Source: Nesterenkonia halophila | GTDB lineage: Bacteria > Actinomycetota > Actinomycetes > Actinomycetales > Micrococcaceae | Assembly (NCBI RefSeq): GCF_009467795.1 | Contig: NZ_WIAX01000003.1 | Location: 1 to 51,711, forward strand | Direction: 5' to 3' | DNA length: 51,711 bases | Part shown: in pieces, positions 1 to 8,322 of the stretch | Numbering within the stretch: the stretch's first letter is position 1 | How the letters are laid out: the number at the start of each line of letters is the position of its first letter | Program-made: the position numbers and the translations under genes | Notes under the pieces: generated by a model | Told to the model about the DNA's origin: nothing | Database searches by the model: none | Seen by the model: the letters and a program-made list of their open reading frames with translations, nothing else

Positions 1-1
1 G

Positions 2-544
2 ATGCGCATGGCCGCATTGGCAGCAGTAGGCGTCCTCGTGGTCACTGCATGCAGCACTACGACGAACGAAGAGTCCGAGGCCCCTAGTGCTTCCGAAGGA
101 GGCGGCGAGCATCAGCACGGCCATGACGGTGGCCCGGCGCCCGATGGGATCAAGAAGGCAAGCTCGCCCGAGTATCCAGTAGGCTCCACAGCAGTCCTCG
201 CCGGCGGGCACATGGAGAATATGAAGGGGTCGACGGCCACCGTTGCCGGAGCGTACGACACGACGATCTACTCGGTGACCTACACTCCGACAACTGGTGG
301 AGACCCAGTTGACGATCATAAGTGGGTGGCCCACGAGGAGCTCGAGGATCCTGGCGATGCCCCGTTGCAGGTCGGCGATGAGGTCACCCTCGATGCCGAT
401 CACATGCCAGGCATGCAGGGAGCAGAAGCAGTCATTGAGCGCGTGACTGATGAAACCGCCTACATGGTCGACATCGAGACGGGCAGCATGGATATGACCA
501 ACCATAAGTGGTTCGTCACAAGTGAGCTTGAGCCGGCGCAGTAA
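2..544 (+). CDS. YdhK-family lipoprotein with two DUF1541 repeats
   Basis: This 180-residue protein is a predicted surface lipoprotein. A short hydrophobic segment (residues 4-14) leads to a lipobox with Cys17 (VVTAC), followed by a Ser/Glu/His-rich linker containing HQHGHDGG that could bind metal. Two homologous units follow, roughly residues 55-115 and 118-178. Each holds an AGHMxxMKG or ADHMPGMQG-type motif and ends in a DHKWV/NHKWF motif, as in the DUF1541/YdhK family. The family is often found near copper-handling genes, but its biochemical role is not settled. The start codon sits at base 2, so a start outside the window cannot be excluded, although the signal peptide looks complete. 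Codon use is less GC-rich than in genes further right, which fits accessory DNA. Confidence 0.8.
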   Translation: MRMAALAAVGVLVVTACSTTTNEESEAPSASEGGGEHQHGHDGGPAPDGIKKASSPEYPVGSTAVLAGGHMENMKGSTATVAGAYDTTIYSVTYTPTTGGDPVDDHKWVAHEELEDPGDAPLQVGDEVTLDADHMPGMQGAEAVIERVTDETAYMVDIETGSMDMTNHKWFVTSELEPAQ

Positions 545-724
545 CTGCCGAGAGTCCCCGAGTTGGCCCGTGATATCACGTCGCAGATAGGCTCCCCGGG
601 GTGCCGTGCGCCCTACTTTACCGGGGGTGCAGTCTCGCATCCCAATACGAGGTGGTCGTCAGCATGCGCGTCCTCCACGAGGTTCTTCTGGGAATTGGCC
701 GTGAGTAGACCCTGAGGCTTCAGA

Positions 725-1024
725 TCATCGCCAGGTGCGGCGGTCCAGCGCGTCGGGGCTCGCGGACTTGACGATGTTCATCCAGTCATTGCGGCCTCGG
801 TGATGTCCCAGCAGGTACCAGCCGGTGCGGTGATGCTCGTAGCCGTCGACCCAGGCGCACAGCCTGCGCAGCAGATCGGGGACATGTCCCTCTCGGACGA
901 ATCCGCAGTGTGCCCAGGCGTCCAGGATCGGCACCAGCTCTGTCGGGCGCAGCGTCTCGTACTCGTCGGGCGTGTGGTCGAGCAGGTCTGCGATCTCTCG
1001 TCGTTCTGCGTGATAGCTCATCAT
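725..1024 (-). CDS. Small hypothetical protein
   Basis: This is a 99-residue soluble protein of unknown function, beginning MMSYHAERREIADLL. The frame stays open further upstream to 1225, but I place the start at 1024 because an AGGGGG ribosome-binding site lies about 5 bases before that ATG; the upstream extension is basic and low-complexity. The protein has a charged helical N-terminus, a middle part rich in Trp and Leu (DAWAHCGF, LLRRLCAWVDGYEHH) and a C-terminus with GWYLLGHHRGRNDW. No signal peptide or membrane segment is visible. I do not recognise the family. It faces the lipoprotein gene convergently and lies in the lower-GC stretch beyond the 3' end of tRNA-Arg. Confidence 0.5.
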   Translation of the reverse strand: MMSYHAERREIADLLDHTPDEYETLRPTELVPILDAWAHCGFVREGHVPDLLRRLCAWVDGYEHHRTGWYLLGHHRGRNDWMNIVKSASPDALDRRTWR

Positions 1025-1459
1025 GGTGACCCCCTGGTCACCTATATGCCGCGCAGTCGTCCGCGACACTCCGGACATCGTTGTCTCGGAACTGCGAGCA
1101 TAACGCCTCGGACCGCGTCGGGTCAGGGGATCTCGGCCGTCTTTGGTGCGCACAGAGAAGACCCCCGGAATGACCAGCGCTGAGGGACGCATAGAAGGCC
1201 AATCCGGGGGTCGGATCACTCGCACCTCGATGAGGTGATGACTACGCTACATGCGCGTCGTGACTACAGGCTCGGTAGCCGCTGGGAATCTGCTGGGCGC
1301 TATGACGCCGGCAGGGCCGCTGGGGAGCAGTGTGGACACAATGTCTGCACGACGGGAGGGGTGCCCAGAACACTGCTGGATGCGGCTGCATGAATCTGCG
1401 GAATGGCCGCACTAATGGCTACACCAGAGTCCCGTCGGGCCTGCGACTTCGGGGCACGA
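1025..1459. other. Intergenic stretch without a supported gene
   Basis: Open frames exist here on both strands, but none combines a ribosome-binding site, biased codon use and a recognisable protein. The composition is less GC-rich than the rest of the window. I see no repeat or RNA gene other than the hairpin at its right edge. Confidence 0.5.
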
Positions 1460-1503
1460 AGAAGCCCCCGCATGCCTGTGCTGACCAGGATGCGGGGGCT
1501 TCT
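1460..1503 (-). terminator. Hairpin downstream of tRNA-Arg
   Basis: A perfect 14-bp inverted repeat (AGAAGCCCCCGCAT at 1460-1473 and its complement at 1490-1503) encloses a 16-base loop, just past the 3' end of the minus-strand tRNA. There is no U-tract, which is common for actinobacterial terminators. Confidence 0.7.
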
Positions 1504-1510
1504 CGCGCGG

Positions 1511-1584
<74 letters not shown>

Positions 1585-1631
1585 ATGTTCACTTGTCTCC
1601 GTGACCGCTCCCCGCGATCACGACTTGTACG

Positions 1632-1660
1632 ACTATACATCCACCGTTCGGGGTCGACAA
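1632..1660 (-). promoter_or_regulatory. Promoter of tRNA-Arg
   Basis: On the minus strand, TTGTCG (1660-1655) and TATAGT (1637-1632) are separated by exactly 17 bases. The -10 lies 48 bases before the tRNA 5' end. Confidence 0.65.
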
Positions 1661-1759
1661 ATTCGAGCCGCCTGGTGTGCGGGATGCCACACAGGTCGGC
1701 AGTGAGCGAGTTCTGTGGCGGCCGGCCGCAGCGTCGAGCACGTCATCCAGCGACCTGCG

Positions 1760-1796
1760 TTCACGATCGCCAGAGAGTTAGGTTAGGCTCACTCGC
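1760..1796 (+). promoter_or_regulatory. Iron-regulated promoter with IdeR/DtxR-type box
   Basis: TTAGGTTAGGCTCACTCGC at 1778-1796 matches the DtxR/IdeR consensus (TTAGGTTAGGCTAACCTAA) at 14 of 19 positions, and its left 12 bases are identical. A -10 TAGGCT (1784-1789) lies inside the box, with TTCACG at 1760-1765 as a possible -35 (spacer 18). Iron-loaded IdeR would therefore block polymerase, turning the siderophore importer on only under iron starvation. The predicted transcript has a leader of about 95 bases before the binding-protein gene. Confidence 0.75.
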
Positions 1797-1891
1797 ATTG
1801 AGTCATCCGCCGCTGATCTAATCACGTCGGTGGATCCTTCACGGCCCGACCGGGCCGCCGTCACCAGCACCGACACCGGAGGTCTTCCCCG

Positions 1892-2929
1892 ATGCCCACG
1901 AGCACTCACCCGACTCCTCACCCGACTCTGCGGCGGACGACGCCGGCCGTCGCGGCCCTGGCCGCCCTGACGCTCTCCGCCTGCGGCGGGGGCAGCTCCG
2001 CCGACGACGGCTCCGGAGAGATCACCATCGAGCACGCGCTCGGCACCGCACAGATCGAGGAGGACCCCGAGCGCGTGGTGGCACTCGGTCAGGGATCCGC
2101 CGAGACCGCCATCGCCCTCGGCGTCACCCCGGTCGGAATGCAGGAGTACCCCTGGGGCGCCGACGAATCCGGGTACCTGCCCTGGATCCACGAGGCGGTC
2201 CAGGAGAACGGCGACGAGCCGCCGGAGCTGTTCACCGGCGGTGATGAGATGGACGTCGAGGCCATCGTCGACCTCGAGCCCGACGTCATCCTGGCTCCCT
2301 GGACGGGCATCGACCAGGAGCAGTACGACGTGCTCTCCGACATTGCCCCGACTGTCGCCTACAAAGAGGAGCCCTGGACGGTCACCTGGGACGGACAGAT
2401 CAAGACGGTGGCCAAGGCGCTGGGCAAGGAGGACCAGGCCGAGGGCCTCATCGAGGACATCGAGGCGCAGTTCGACCAGGCCAGCCGTCCGGAGTGGGAG
2501 GACATCACCTACTCCTACACCTACACTGATGGCCCGGGGACCCTCGGCGTCTTCTATCCGAGCGAGCAGCGGGCGGCGATGGTCGACAAGCTCGGCCTCA
2601 CCCCGGACCCCGTCACCGAGAGCGAGCAGCTGAAGGAGTACGACGTCGAAGGCACCGACTCGGCCATGATCGGTCTGGAGAACGCCGACATGCTCTCCGA
2701 CTCGGACCTGATCTTCACCTTCTACTCGGACGCGGAGACGCGGAAGGAGATCGAGTCGCAGGACCTCTACCAGTCCATTCCCGCCGTCGAGCGAGGGGCG
2801 TTGGTTGCCCCGGAGGACCCGGCGCTGGTCACCGCCTCGTCGATGATCAACCCGCTGACGGTGCCGTGGGTCCTGGAGCGCTACGTCCCGATGATCGAGG
2901 AGGCCGTCGCTGAGCACGAGCAGGACTGA
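1892..2929 (+). CDS. Ferric-siderophore ABC importer, substrate-binding lipoprotein
   Basis: This 345-residue lipoprotein of the FecB/FhuD/FepB class would capture an iron-siderophore outside the membrane and hand it to the permeases encoded just downstream. The N-terminal signal has a hydrophobic run (about 19-29) and lipobox LSAC with Cys31, followed by a flexible Gly/Ser/Asp linker. The periplasmic-binding-protein type III fold is indicated by PERVVALGQGSAETAIALGVTPVG (residues about 59-82), by DVEAIVDLEPDVILAP, and by a long central helix. GGAGG lies about 9 bases before the ATG. It heads a four-gene operon behind an IdeR-like box. The siderophore class cannot be told from sequence. Confidence 0.9.
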   Translation: MPTSTHPTPHPTLRRTTPAVAALAALTLSACGGGSSADDGSGEITIEHALGTAQIEEDPERVVALGQGSAETAIALGVTPVGMQEYPWGADESGYLPWIHEAVQENGDEPPELFTGGDEMDVEAIVDLEPDVILAPWTGIDQEQYDVLSDIAPTVAYKEEPWTVTWDGQIKTVAKALGKEDQAEGLIEDIEAQFDQASRPEWEDITYSYTYTDGPGTLGVFYPSEQRAAMVDKLGLTPDPVTESEQLKEYDVEGTDSAMIGLENADMLSDSDLIFTFYSDAETRKEIESQDLYQSIPAVERGALVAPEDPALVTASSMINPLTVPWVLERYVPMIEEAVAEHEQD

Positions 2930-4019
2930 GCCGGAGACCCGTCCGGCGTCCGCCGCGACCCCGCCGACGGCGGCGCCCGGACGCTCCGCCTCCGACGTCG
3001 ACCCGCCGCCCGCACTCCGGGCGGCGGGTCGACGTCGTGTCCCGACGGCGACAGCGCTGGGCCTCGCCGCCGCGGTGCTGCTGGTCGCCGCCGCGGCGAG
3101 CCTCGTCGTCGGAGGAGGATCGGTCGACGTCGGCCCGGTCTGGCGCGTGCTGACCGGCGACGGCGCCCCTTACATGGAGATGGTCCTCGCCGGCCGGGTG
3201 CCGCGCCTGCTCACCGGTGCCGTGGTCGGCGCCGCCCTGGCGGTCTCCGGCGTGCTCATCCAGGGCGTGACGCGCAATCCGCTGGGCGAGCCCGGGCTGC
3301 TGGGCGTGACGATGGGCGCCTCCGCCTCAGTCGTCACCGTCACCGCGCTGCTGGGGGCGGCCACCGGCCAGATGCTCGTGCTCGCCGCGCTGCCCGGAGC
3401 CGTGGTCGCGGTGCTGATCTCCTATCTGCTGGGCCGCCGCGCCGGCGGCTCCTCCGTGGTGCCTCTGGTGCTCGCCGGCGCAGTGGTCTCCGCCGTGCTC
3501 GGCGCCTATGTGCAGTCGATGACGCTGCTGCGGCCGGAGGTCTTCGACTCCTACCGGCACTGGGTGGTCGGCTCGCTCATCGGGGCCTCGCCCGAGACGC
3601 TGGTCACCGTGCTGCCGGCGATCGTGCTGGGGCTGCTGCTGGCGCTGGCCTGCGGATCGGGGCTGAACTCGCTGGCTCTGGGCGAGGAGGTCGCCGTCTC
3701 GCTGGGCGCTCCGGTGGCACGCGTGCGGCTCGGCGCCATCGCCGCGGCCACGCTGCTGGCCGCCGCGGCCACCGCCGCCGTCGGCCCGATCGCCTTCGTC
3801 GGGCTGGCGGTGCCGCATGTCGTCCGCGCACTGGTCGGCGCCGACCACCGGGTGCAGATCCCGGTCGCGGTGCTGCTCGGCGCGGCGCTGCTGGTGGCCG
3901 CCGACGTCGTCGCCCGGCTCGTCGCCTGGCCGCAGGAGGTGATGGTCGGCACGGTCACCGCGTTCGTCGGCGCGCCGTTCCTGCTGGCCGCCGTCCGTCG
4001 CGGGAGGGTCGCGGCATGA
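2910..4019 (+). CDS. FecCD-type siderophore permease 1 (probable CTG start)
   Basis: This is an integral-membrane subunit of the siderophore importer, FecCD/BtuC family, with about nine hydrophobic segments. It carries the family motif GxxLAVSGVLIQGVTRNPLGEPGLLG near the first third and GPIAFVGLAVPHVVRALVG, which couples to the ATPase. The first ATG/GTG in frame (GTG 3075) would cut into the first membrane helix. The frame is open back to 2895 without any ATG, GTG or TTG, and CTG at 2910 is preceded by GAGGAGG. A CTG start gives 369 residues and an N-terminus beginning MSTSRTEPE, much like the MSTTTQRAGE of the next permease. It overlaps the binding-protein gene by 20 bases, so translation is probably coupled. 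Function is sure; the start is inferred. Confidence 0.85.
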   Translation: MSTSRTEPETRPASAATPPTAAPGRSASDVDPPPALRAAGRRRVPTATALGLAAAVLLVAAAASLVVGGGSVDVGPVWRVLTGDGAPYMEMVLAGRVPRLLTGAVVGAALAVSGVLIQGVTRNPLGEPGLLGVTMGASASVVTVTALLGAATGQMLVLAALPGAVVAVLISYLLGRRAGGSSVVPLVLAGAVVSAVLGAYVQSMTLLRPEVFDSYRHWVVGSLIGASPETLVTVLPAIVLGLLLALACGSGLNSLALGEEVAVSLGAPVARVRLGAIAAATLLAAAATAAVGPIAFVGLAVPHVVRALVGADHRVQIPVAVLLGAALLVAADVVARLVAWPQEVMVGTVTAFVGAPFLLAAVRRGRVAA

Positions 4020-5194
4020 GCACGACGACCCAGCGTGCGGGGGAGCAGGCGCCGCCGGCGTCCGCAGCCCCGTCGGGCACCGCGACGACGCCGCCGACGA
4101 CGGCGCGGCAGGAGGCTCCGGCGACGGCGGCGGCGACCGCTGCCCGTCCCGGATCCCGCAGTGCCGCCCCGCGCATGCTGCGCCTCGGCTCCCGCGTCGC
4201 GCTGCCCGTCTCTCCGCGGAGCCTGACCGTGGCTGCAGTGCTGGGCGCGCTGATCCTGGTCTGCGGGCTGGTCACCCTCTCGGCCGGGAGTCTCGGGGTG
4301 GCGCCCGCGGAGGCGGTCGCCGCGCTCGCCGGCGAGGCCGACGCCAAGGTGCAGTTCGTCCTCGAGCGGCTGCGCGGACCGCGGCTGCTGGCCGCCGTCG
4401 GCGTCGGGCTGGCCCTGGGCCTGTCCGGGTCGCTGTTCCAGACCGTCACCCGCAACCCGCTGGGCAGTCCGGACGTCCTCGGCCTCGGCGCCGGAGCCGG
4501 GGCGGGCGTCGCGATGACCACGCTGCTCGGCAGCGGCATGGTCCCGGCCCCGATCGGCGCAGTGGCCGGCGCCGGGATCGCGATCCTGCTCGTCTGGTGG
4601 TCCAGCGGAGTGGGCTTCGCCTCGCCGGCGCGGGTCATCGTCACCGGCATCGGCGTGGCTTCGATGGCCACGGCGCTGACCCACTACGTCGTCGCCGTCG
4701 CCCTGCATGACGCCGCCCACGACCTCGCCGCCTACACGATGGGCTCGCTGGGCACCCGCAGCATGGAGCATGCCACGCTGATCGGCGTCGCACTGGCGGT
4801 GCTGCTGCCCGCGCTGGTGCTGATCGCCCACCGGCTGCGGCCCATGGATCTGGGCGACGAGCTCGCCGACACGCTCGGCTCGGGAGCCGCGAGCACCCGG
4901 ACGGCGGCCATCGTGCTGGCCGTGCTGCTGGCCGCCGCGGCGGTCGCCGTCGCCGGGCCGATCTCCTTCGTCGCGCTGACCGCTCCGCACATCGCCCGGC
5001 GGCTGACCCGCGCGCCGGGGCCGAACCTCGCCGTCTCCGCGCTGGCGGGGGCGATGATCCTGGTCTCGGCCGATCTGGCCGCCCAGCAGCTGCCGTTCCT
5101 CGACGGCCTGCCGGTCGGCATCGTCACCGCCGGCGTCGGCGGCGTCTACCTGGGCCATCTGCTGATCGTGGAATGGAGGAGGGCCAGTGCCTGA
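4016..5194 (+). CDS. FecCD-type siderophore permease 2
   Basis: This 392-residue permease is the partner of the preceding one; together they should form the heterodimeric channel of the importer. A Pro/Ala/Thr-rich cytoplasmic tail (residues 1-70) precedes about nine membrane segments. Family motifs are GLSGSLFQTVTRNPLGSPDVLG and GPISFVALTAPHIARRL, the second being the ATPase-coupling region. The ATG overlaps the previous stop as ATGA, and the following ATPase gene starts 8 bases before this one ends, so the operon is tightly coupled. Confidence 0.92.
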   Translation: MSTTTQRAGEQAPPASAAPSGTATTPPTTARQEAPATAAATAARPGSRSAAPRMLRLGSRVALPVSPRSLTVAAVLGALILVCGLVTLSAGSLGVAPAEAVAALAGEADAKVQFVLERLRGPRLLAAVGVGLALGLSGSLFQTVTRNPLGSPDVLGLGAGAGAGVAMTTLLGSGMVPAPIGAVAGAGIAILLVWWSSGVGFASPARVIVTGIGVASMATALTHYVVAVALHDAAHDLAAYTMGSLGTRSMEHATLIGVALAVLLPALVLIAHRLRPMDLGDELADTLGSGAASTRTAAIVLAVLLAAAAVAVAGPISFVALTAPHIARRLTRAPGPNLAVSALAGAMILVSADLAAQQLPFLDGLPVGIVTAGVGGVYLGHLLIVEWRRASA

Positions 5195-6047
5195 GTTCAT
5201 CGAGAGCACGCCTCGGCGCCTCGACGGCGACGACGACGTGCGCCCGGCGGAGCTCGCCGGACGACCGTCGGCGTCGTTGCGCGCGGCGTCGCTGACCGTC
5301 GGCTACGGCGCGCGCCCGGTCCTGGAGGATCTCAGCCTGGAGGTCCCGGACGGGCGGGTGACCGCCGTCGTCGGACCCAATGGCTGCGGCAAGTCGACGC
5401 TGCTGAAGACGCTGGCGCGGACGCTGACTCCGCGCGCCGGCGAGGTGCTGCTCGACGGCACGCCGCTGACCCGTTGGAAGTCTCGGCGCATCGCCCGCCG
5501 GGTGGCGATGCTGCCGCAGTCGCCGGTGGTGCCCGACGGTGTGACGGTGCGCGGGCTCGTCGCGCGCGGTCGGCATCCGTACCACTCGCCGCTGCGACAG
5601 TGGGTCGCAGGCGACGACGAGGCGATCACCGACGCCATGGTGGCCACCGGCATCGCCGAGTTCGCCGAGGCGCCGGTGGTCGAGCTCTCCGGCGGACAGC
5701 GCCAGCGCGCCTGGATCGCGATGGTCCTGGCCCAGGACACCGAGCATGTGCTGCTCGACGAGCCGACGTCGTTCCTGGACCTCGCCCACCAGGTGGAGGT
5801 GCTGCGGCTCTGCCGCGCCATCCGCGAGCAGGGCAGGACCGTGGTCGCCGTGCTGCACGACCTCGACCAGGCCGCCCGCTGGGCGGACCACATGGTGGTC
5901 CTCGACGGCGGGCGGATCGCCGCCGCCGGACCGCCCGAGGAGATCATCACCGCCGAGCTGGTCGCCGACGTCTTCGGGCTGTCCTGCCAGATCACCCGCG
6001 ACCCGCAGTCGGGCACGCCGAAGGTCGTCCCGCTGGCCGAGGCGTGA
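5187..6047 (+). CDS. Siderophore ABC importer ATPase (FepC/FhuC type)
   Basis: This 286-residue cytoplasmic ATPase powers the four-gene importer. Visible motifs are Walker A GPNGCGKST (63-71), Q-loop Q111, the FepC-like GRHPYHSPLRQW segment (128-139), signature LSGGQ (167-171), Walker B VLLDEP (188-193) with D-loop SFLDLAHQ, and switch His224 in VLHDLDQAARWADH. The GTG start overlaps the end of permease 2. The length is slightly above the usual 255-270 because of about 30 extra N-terminal residues. Confidence 0.92.
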   Translation: MPEFIESTPRRLDGDDDVRPAELAGRPSASLRAASLTVGYGARPVLEDLSLEVPDGRVTAVVGPNGCGKSTLLKTLARTLTPRAGEVLLDGTPLTRWKSRRIARRVAMLPQSPVVPDGVTVRGLVARGRHPYHSPLRQWVAGDDEAITDAMVATGIAEFAEAPVVELSGGQRQRAWIAMVLAQDTEHVLLDEPTSFLDLAHQVEVLRLCRAIREQGRTVVAVLHDLDQAARWADHMVVLDGGRIAAAGPPEEIITAELVADVFGLSCQITRDPQSGTPKVVPLAEA

Positions 6048-6111
6048 TGCCTCCGAGTCTCGGTGCGCGAGACGGGGGCGGTCTTGGTCGGCGCTTTCCT
6101 GGAGCGCAGTG

Positions 6112-6127
6112 CGTGATATTCATCACA
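6112..6127. promoter_or_regulatory. CRP/GlxR-type palindrome upstream of pckG
   Basis: CGTGATATTCATCACA contains GTGA-N6-TCAC, the core of the CRP/GlxR site TGTGA-N6-TCACA. A possible -10 TACAGT lies at 6188-6193, placing the palindrome about 80 bases upstream of the predicted start of transcription, a position typical of activation. GlxR control of gluconeogenic genes is established in corynebacteria; its operation here is inferred. Confidence 0.55.
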
Positions 6128-6340
6128 CAAATCGATTGATGTGCCGTCATGCGGCCTCACGCTCTGAAGTGGAGGGGCGCGGACCACTACAGTATGAGCA
6201 CCTGCTGGATCACAGATGTGGGCTTCGGCGGACACGACGGCGTGTCCGGCGATCGGCTCCGGCTCACCGGCGAGACGGAGAGAGTCCGCCCTGCATCGCG
6301 GAGATCGAGCAGCGCCCGCAGAACCCGACGGAGGGAAACA

Positions 6341-8188
6341 ATGGTCGCCACCGTTGCAATGACGCCCGGTGCTGACATCGTCGCGGAGTCGCCGACGACG
6401 CACACAGCCCTGAACGAATTCGTCAGCCAGATCGCGGAGCTGACGACCCCCGACCGCATCCACTGGGTGGACGGCGGGGAGGCCGAGAACCGACGGCTCA
6501 CCGACGAGCTCGTCGCCGCCGGCACCCTGACCCGGCTCACCAGCCCGGAGTTCCCGAACTCCTACGCCGCCTTCTCCGACCCCTCCGACGTCGCGCGCGT
6601 GGAGGAGAGCACCTTCATCTGCTCCGAGCGCGAGGAGGACGCCGGGTTCACCAACAACTGGCGTGACCCTGAGGAGATGCGCCGGACGCTGAGCGGCCTG
6701 TTCTCCGGCTCCATGGCCGGGCGGACGATGTACGTCATCCCCTTCGTCATGGGTCCGCTGGACGCCGCGGATCCGAAGTTCGGCGTCGAGATCACCGACT
6801 CGGCCTACGTGGTGGCCTCGATGCGCATCATGACGCGCATCGGCGCGCGGCCGCTGGCGCGGATGGAGGAGCTCGACGCCGAGTTCGTCCCCGCCGTGCA
6901 CTCGGTCGGGGCGCCGCTGGCCCCGGGCGAGCAGGACGTCCCGTGGCCGTGCCACGACGACAAGCACATCGTCCACTTCCCGGAGACCCGCGAGATCTGG
7001 TCCTTCGGCTCCGGCTACGGCGGCAACGCGCTGCTGGGCAAGAAGTGCTTCGCGCTGCGCATCGCATCGGTGATGGGACGCGACGAGGGCTGGCTGGCCG
7101 AGCACATGCTCATCCTCAAGCTCACCAGCCCCCAGGGACGCACGCACTACATCTCCGGGGCCTTCCCCTCCGCCTGCGGCAAGACCAATCTGGCGCTGAT
7201 CGACCCGACGCTGGAGGGCTGGACGGCCGAGACCCTCGGTGACGACATCACCTGGATCCGCCCCGGCGACGACGGCGAGCTGCGCGCGATCAATCCAGAG
7301 ACCGGATACTTCGGCGTCGCCCCGGGCACCGGCTGGAGCACCAACGCCAACGCCATGCGGGCGATCGCGAAGGGCAACTCCATCTTCACCAACTGCGCGC
7401 TGACCGACGACGGCGGCGTCTGGTGGGAGGGCCTGACCGAGGAGCCGCCGGCGCATCTGATCGATTGGAAGGGCGAGGACTGGACGCCCGACGCCGATCG
7501 GCCGGCCGCACATCCGAACGCGCGGTTCTGCACACCGATCGAGCAGACCGACATGCTCGCCGAGGAGTTCCACGCCCCGGAGGGGGTCGCGCTGGACGCG
7601 ATCCTCTTCGGCGGCCGGCGGAAGACCACGATCCCGCTGGTCACCGAGGCTCGCGACTGGACCCACGGCATCTTCTTCGGCGCGACGCTGTCCTCGGAGA
7701 CCACCGCCGCCGCGGCCGGCGAAGTCGGCCGGGTGCGGCGCGACCCGATGGCGATGCTGCCGTTCATCGGCTACGACGCCGGGGACTACCTCAAGCACTG
7801 GATCGAGGTCTCCGGCGCCGCCGATCCGGAGAAGCTGCCCGGCATCTTCCTGGTCAACTGGTTCCGCCGCGGCCGGGACGGCAAGATCGCCTGGCCCGGC
7901 TTCGCGGAGAACACTCGCGTGCTGACCTGGATCATCGCGCGGCTCGAGGGCCGTGCGGAGGCACGTGAGACGCCGATCGGGCTCACACCGACCCCGGAGT
8001 CGCTGGAGCTCGAAGGGCTGGACATCTCCGACGAGGCGCTCGAGGACTCGCTGCGCGTCGACCCCTCGGAGTGGAGGGCCGAGCTCGACGACATCGAGAT
8101 CTGGTTCGACCGCTTCGGCGACTCGATGCCGCAGCCGATCCTCGACGAGCTGCAGCAGCTGCGCGAGCGGGTGGACACGGCCGGCTGA
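6341..8188 (+). CDS. pckG: Phosphoenolpyruvate carboxykinase (GTP)
   Basis: This enzyme converts oxaloacetate and GTP to phosphoenolpyruvate, GDP and CO2, the entry step of gluconeogenesis. It has 615 residues, normal for the GTP-dependent family. The family-specific P-loop SACGKTN covers residues 277-283 with the hyper-reactive Cys279. Also visible are [14 protein letters not shown], the PEP/oxaloacetate region around [12 protein letters not shown], and [16 protein letters not shown] near the C-terminus. The frame is open 192 bases further upstream, but the ATG at 6341 follows GGAGGGAAACA and begins a normal family N-terminus. It stands alone between two siderophore operons and is followed by a strong hairpin. 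Confidence 0.97.
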   Translation: MVATVAMTPGADIVAESPTTHTALNEFVSQIAELTTPDRIHWVDGGEAENRRLTDELVAAGTLTRLTSPEFPNSYAAFSDPSDVARVEESTFICSEREEDAGFTNNWRDPEEMRRTLSGLFSGSMAGRTMYVIPFVMGPLDAADPKFGVEITDSAYVVASMRIMTRIGARPLARMEELDAEFVPAVHSVGAPLAPGEQDVPWPCHDDKHIVHFPETREIWSFGSGYGGNALLGKKCFALRIASVMGRDEGWLAEHMLILKLTSPQGRTHYISGAFPSACGKTNLALIDPTLEGWTAETLGDDITWIRPGDDGELRAINPETGYFGVAPGTGWSTNANAMRAIAKGNSIFTNCALTDDGGVWWEGLTEEPPAHLIDWKGEDWTPDADRPAAHPNARFCTPIEQTDMLAEEFHAPEGVALDAILFGGRRKTTIPLVTEARDWTHGIFFGATLSSETTAAAAGEVGRVRRDPMAMLPFIGYDAGDYLKHWIEVSGAADPEKLPGIFLVNWFRRGRDGKIAWPGFAENTRVLTWIIARLEGRAEARETPIGLTPTPESLELEGLDISDEALEDSLRVDPSEWRAELDDIEIWFDRFGDSMPQPILDELQQLRERVDTAG

Positions 8189-8230
8189 TCCGGGCGCTCG
8201 TCCGCTGAACCACTCCGTCCATGCGGGAGA

Positions 8231-8272
8231 AGAGGCCGGCCCCCGTCGCCTGTGCGGCGGGGGCCGACCTCT
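8231..8272 (+). terminator. Terminator hairpin after pckG
   Basis: AGAGGCCGGCCCCCG (from 8231) pairs with CGGGGGCCGACCTCT (to 8272) across a loop of about 12 bases, with one mismatch. It isolates pckG from the second siderophore operon. Confidence 0.75.
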
Positions 8273-8280
8273 GTCCGAAA

Positions 8281-8316
8281 AAAGGTGAGGCGCGCCTGCC
8301 TGTTATTAGGTAAGAT
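8281..8316 (+). promoter_or_regulatory. Leaderless promoter of siderophore operon 2 with DtxR-like half sites
   Basis: A -10 TAAGAT (8311-8316) ends 6 bases before the GTG start at 8323, so transcription should begin at or next to the start codon. Upstream, 8281-8299 matches the DtxR/IdeR consensus at 11 of 19 positions around the perfect palindrome AGGCGCGCCT (8288-8297), and TTAGGTAAG (8306-8314) resembles another half site over the -10. Iron control is plausible but much weaker than at 1778. Confidence 0.5.
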
Positions 8317-8322
8317 GCCCGT

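Noticed and set aside
1778..2917. Long minus-strand open frame of 379 residues over the first receptor gene
   Set aside because: It is an antisense shadow in GC-rich DNA: low-complexity Arg/Gly/Asp/Val composition, no ribosome-binding site, and the plus strand encodes a clear lipoprotein.
6149..6340. In-frame N-terminal extension of pckG (64 residues)
   Set aside because: The extension has no similarity to the family, and ATG 6341 has a strong ribosome-binding site and gives the normal length.
5303..7798. 831-residue minus-strand open frame across the ATPase and pckG
   Set aside because: The opposing genes are unambiguous, and the frame has no recognisable domain. High third-position GC keeps antisense frames open.
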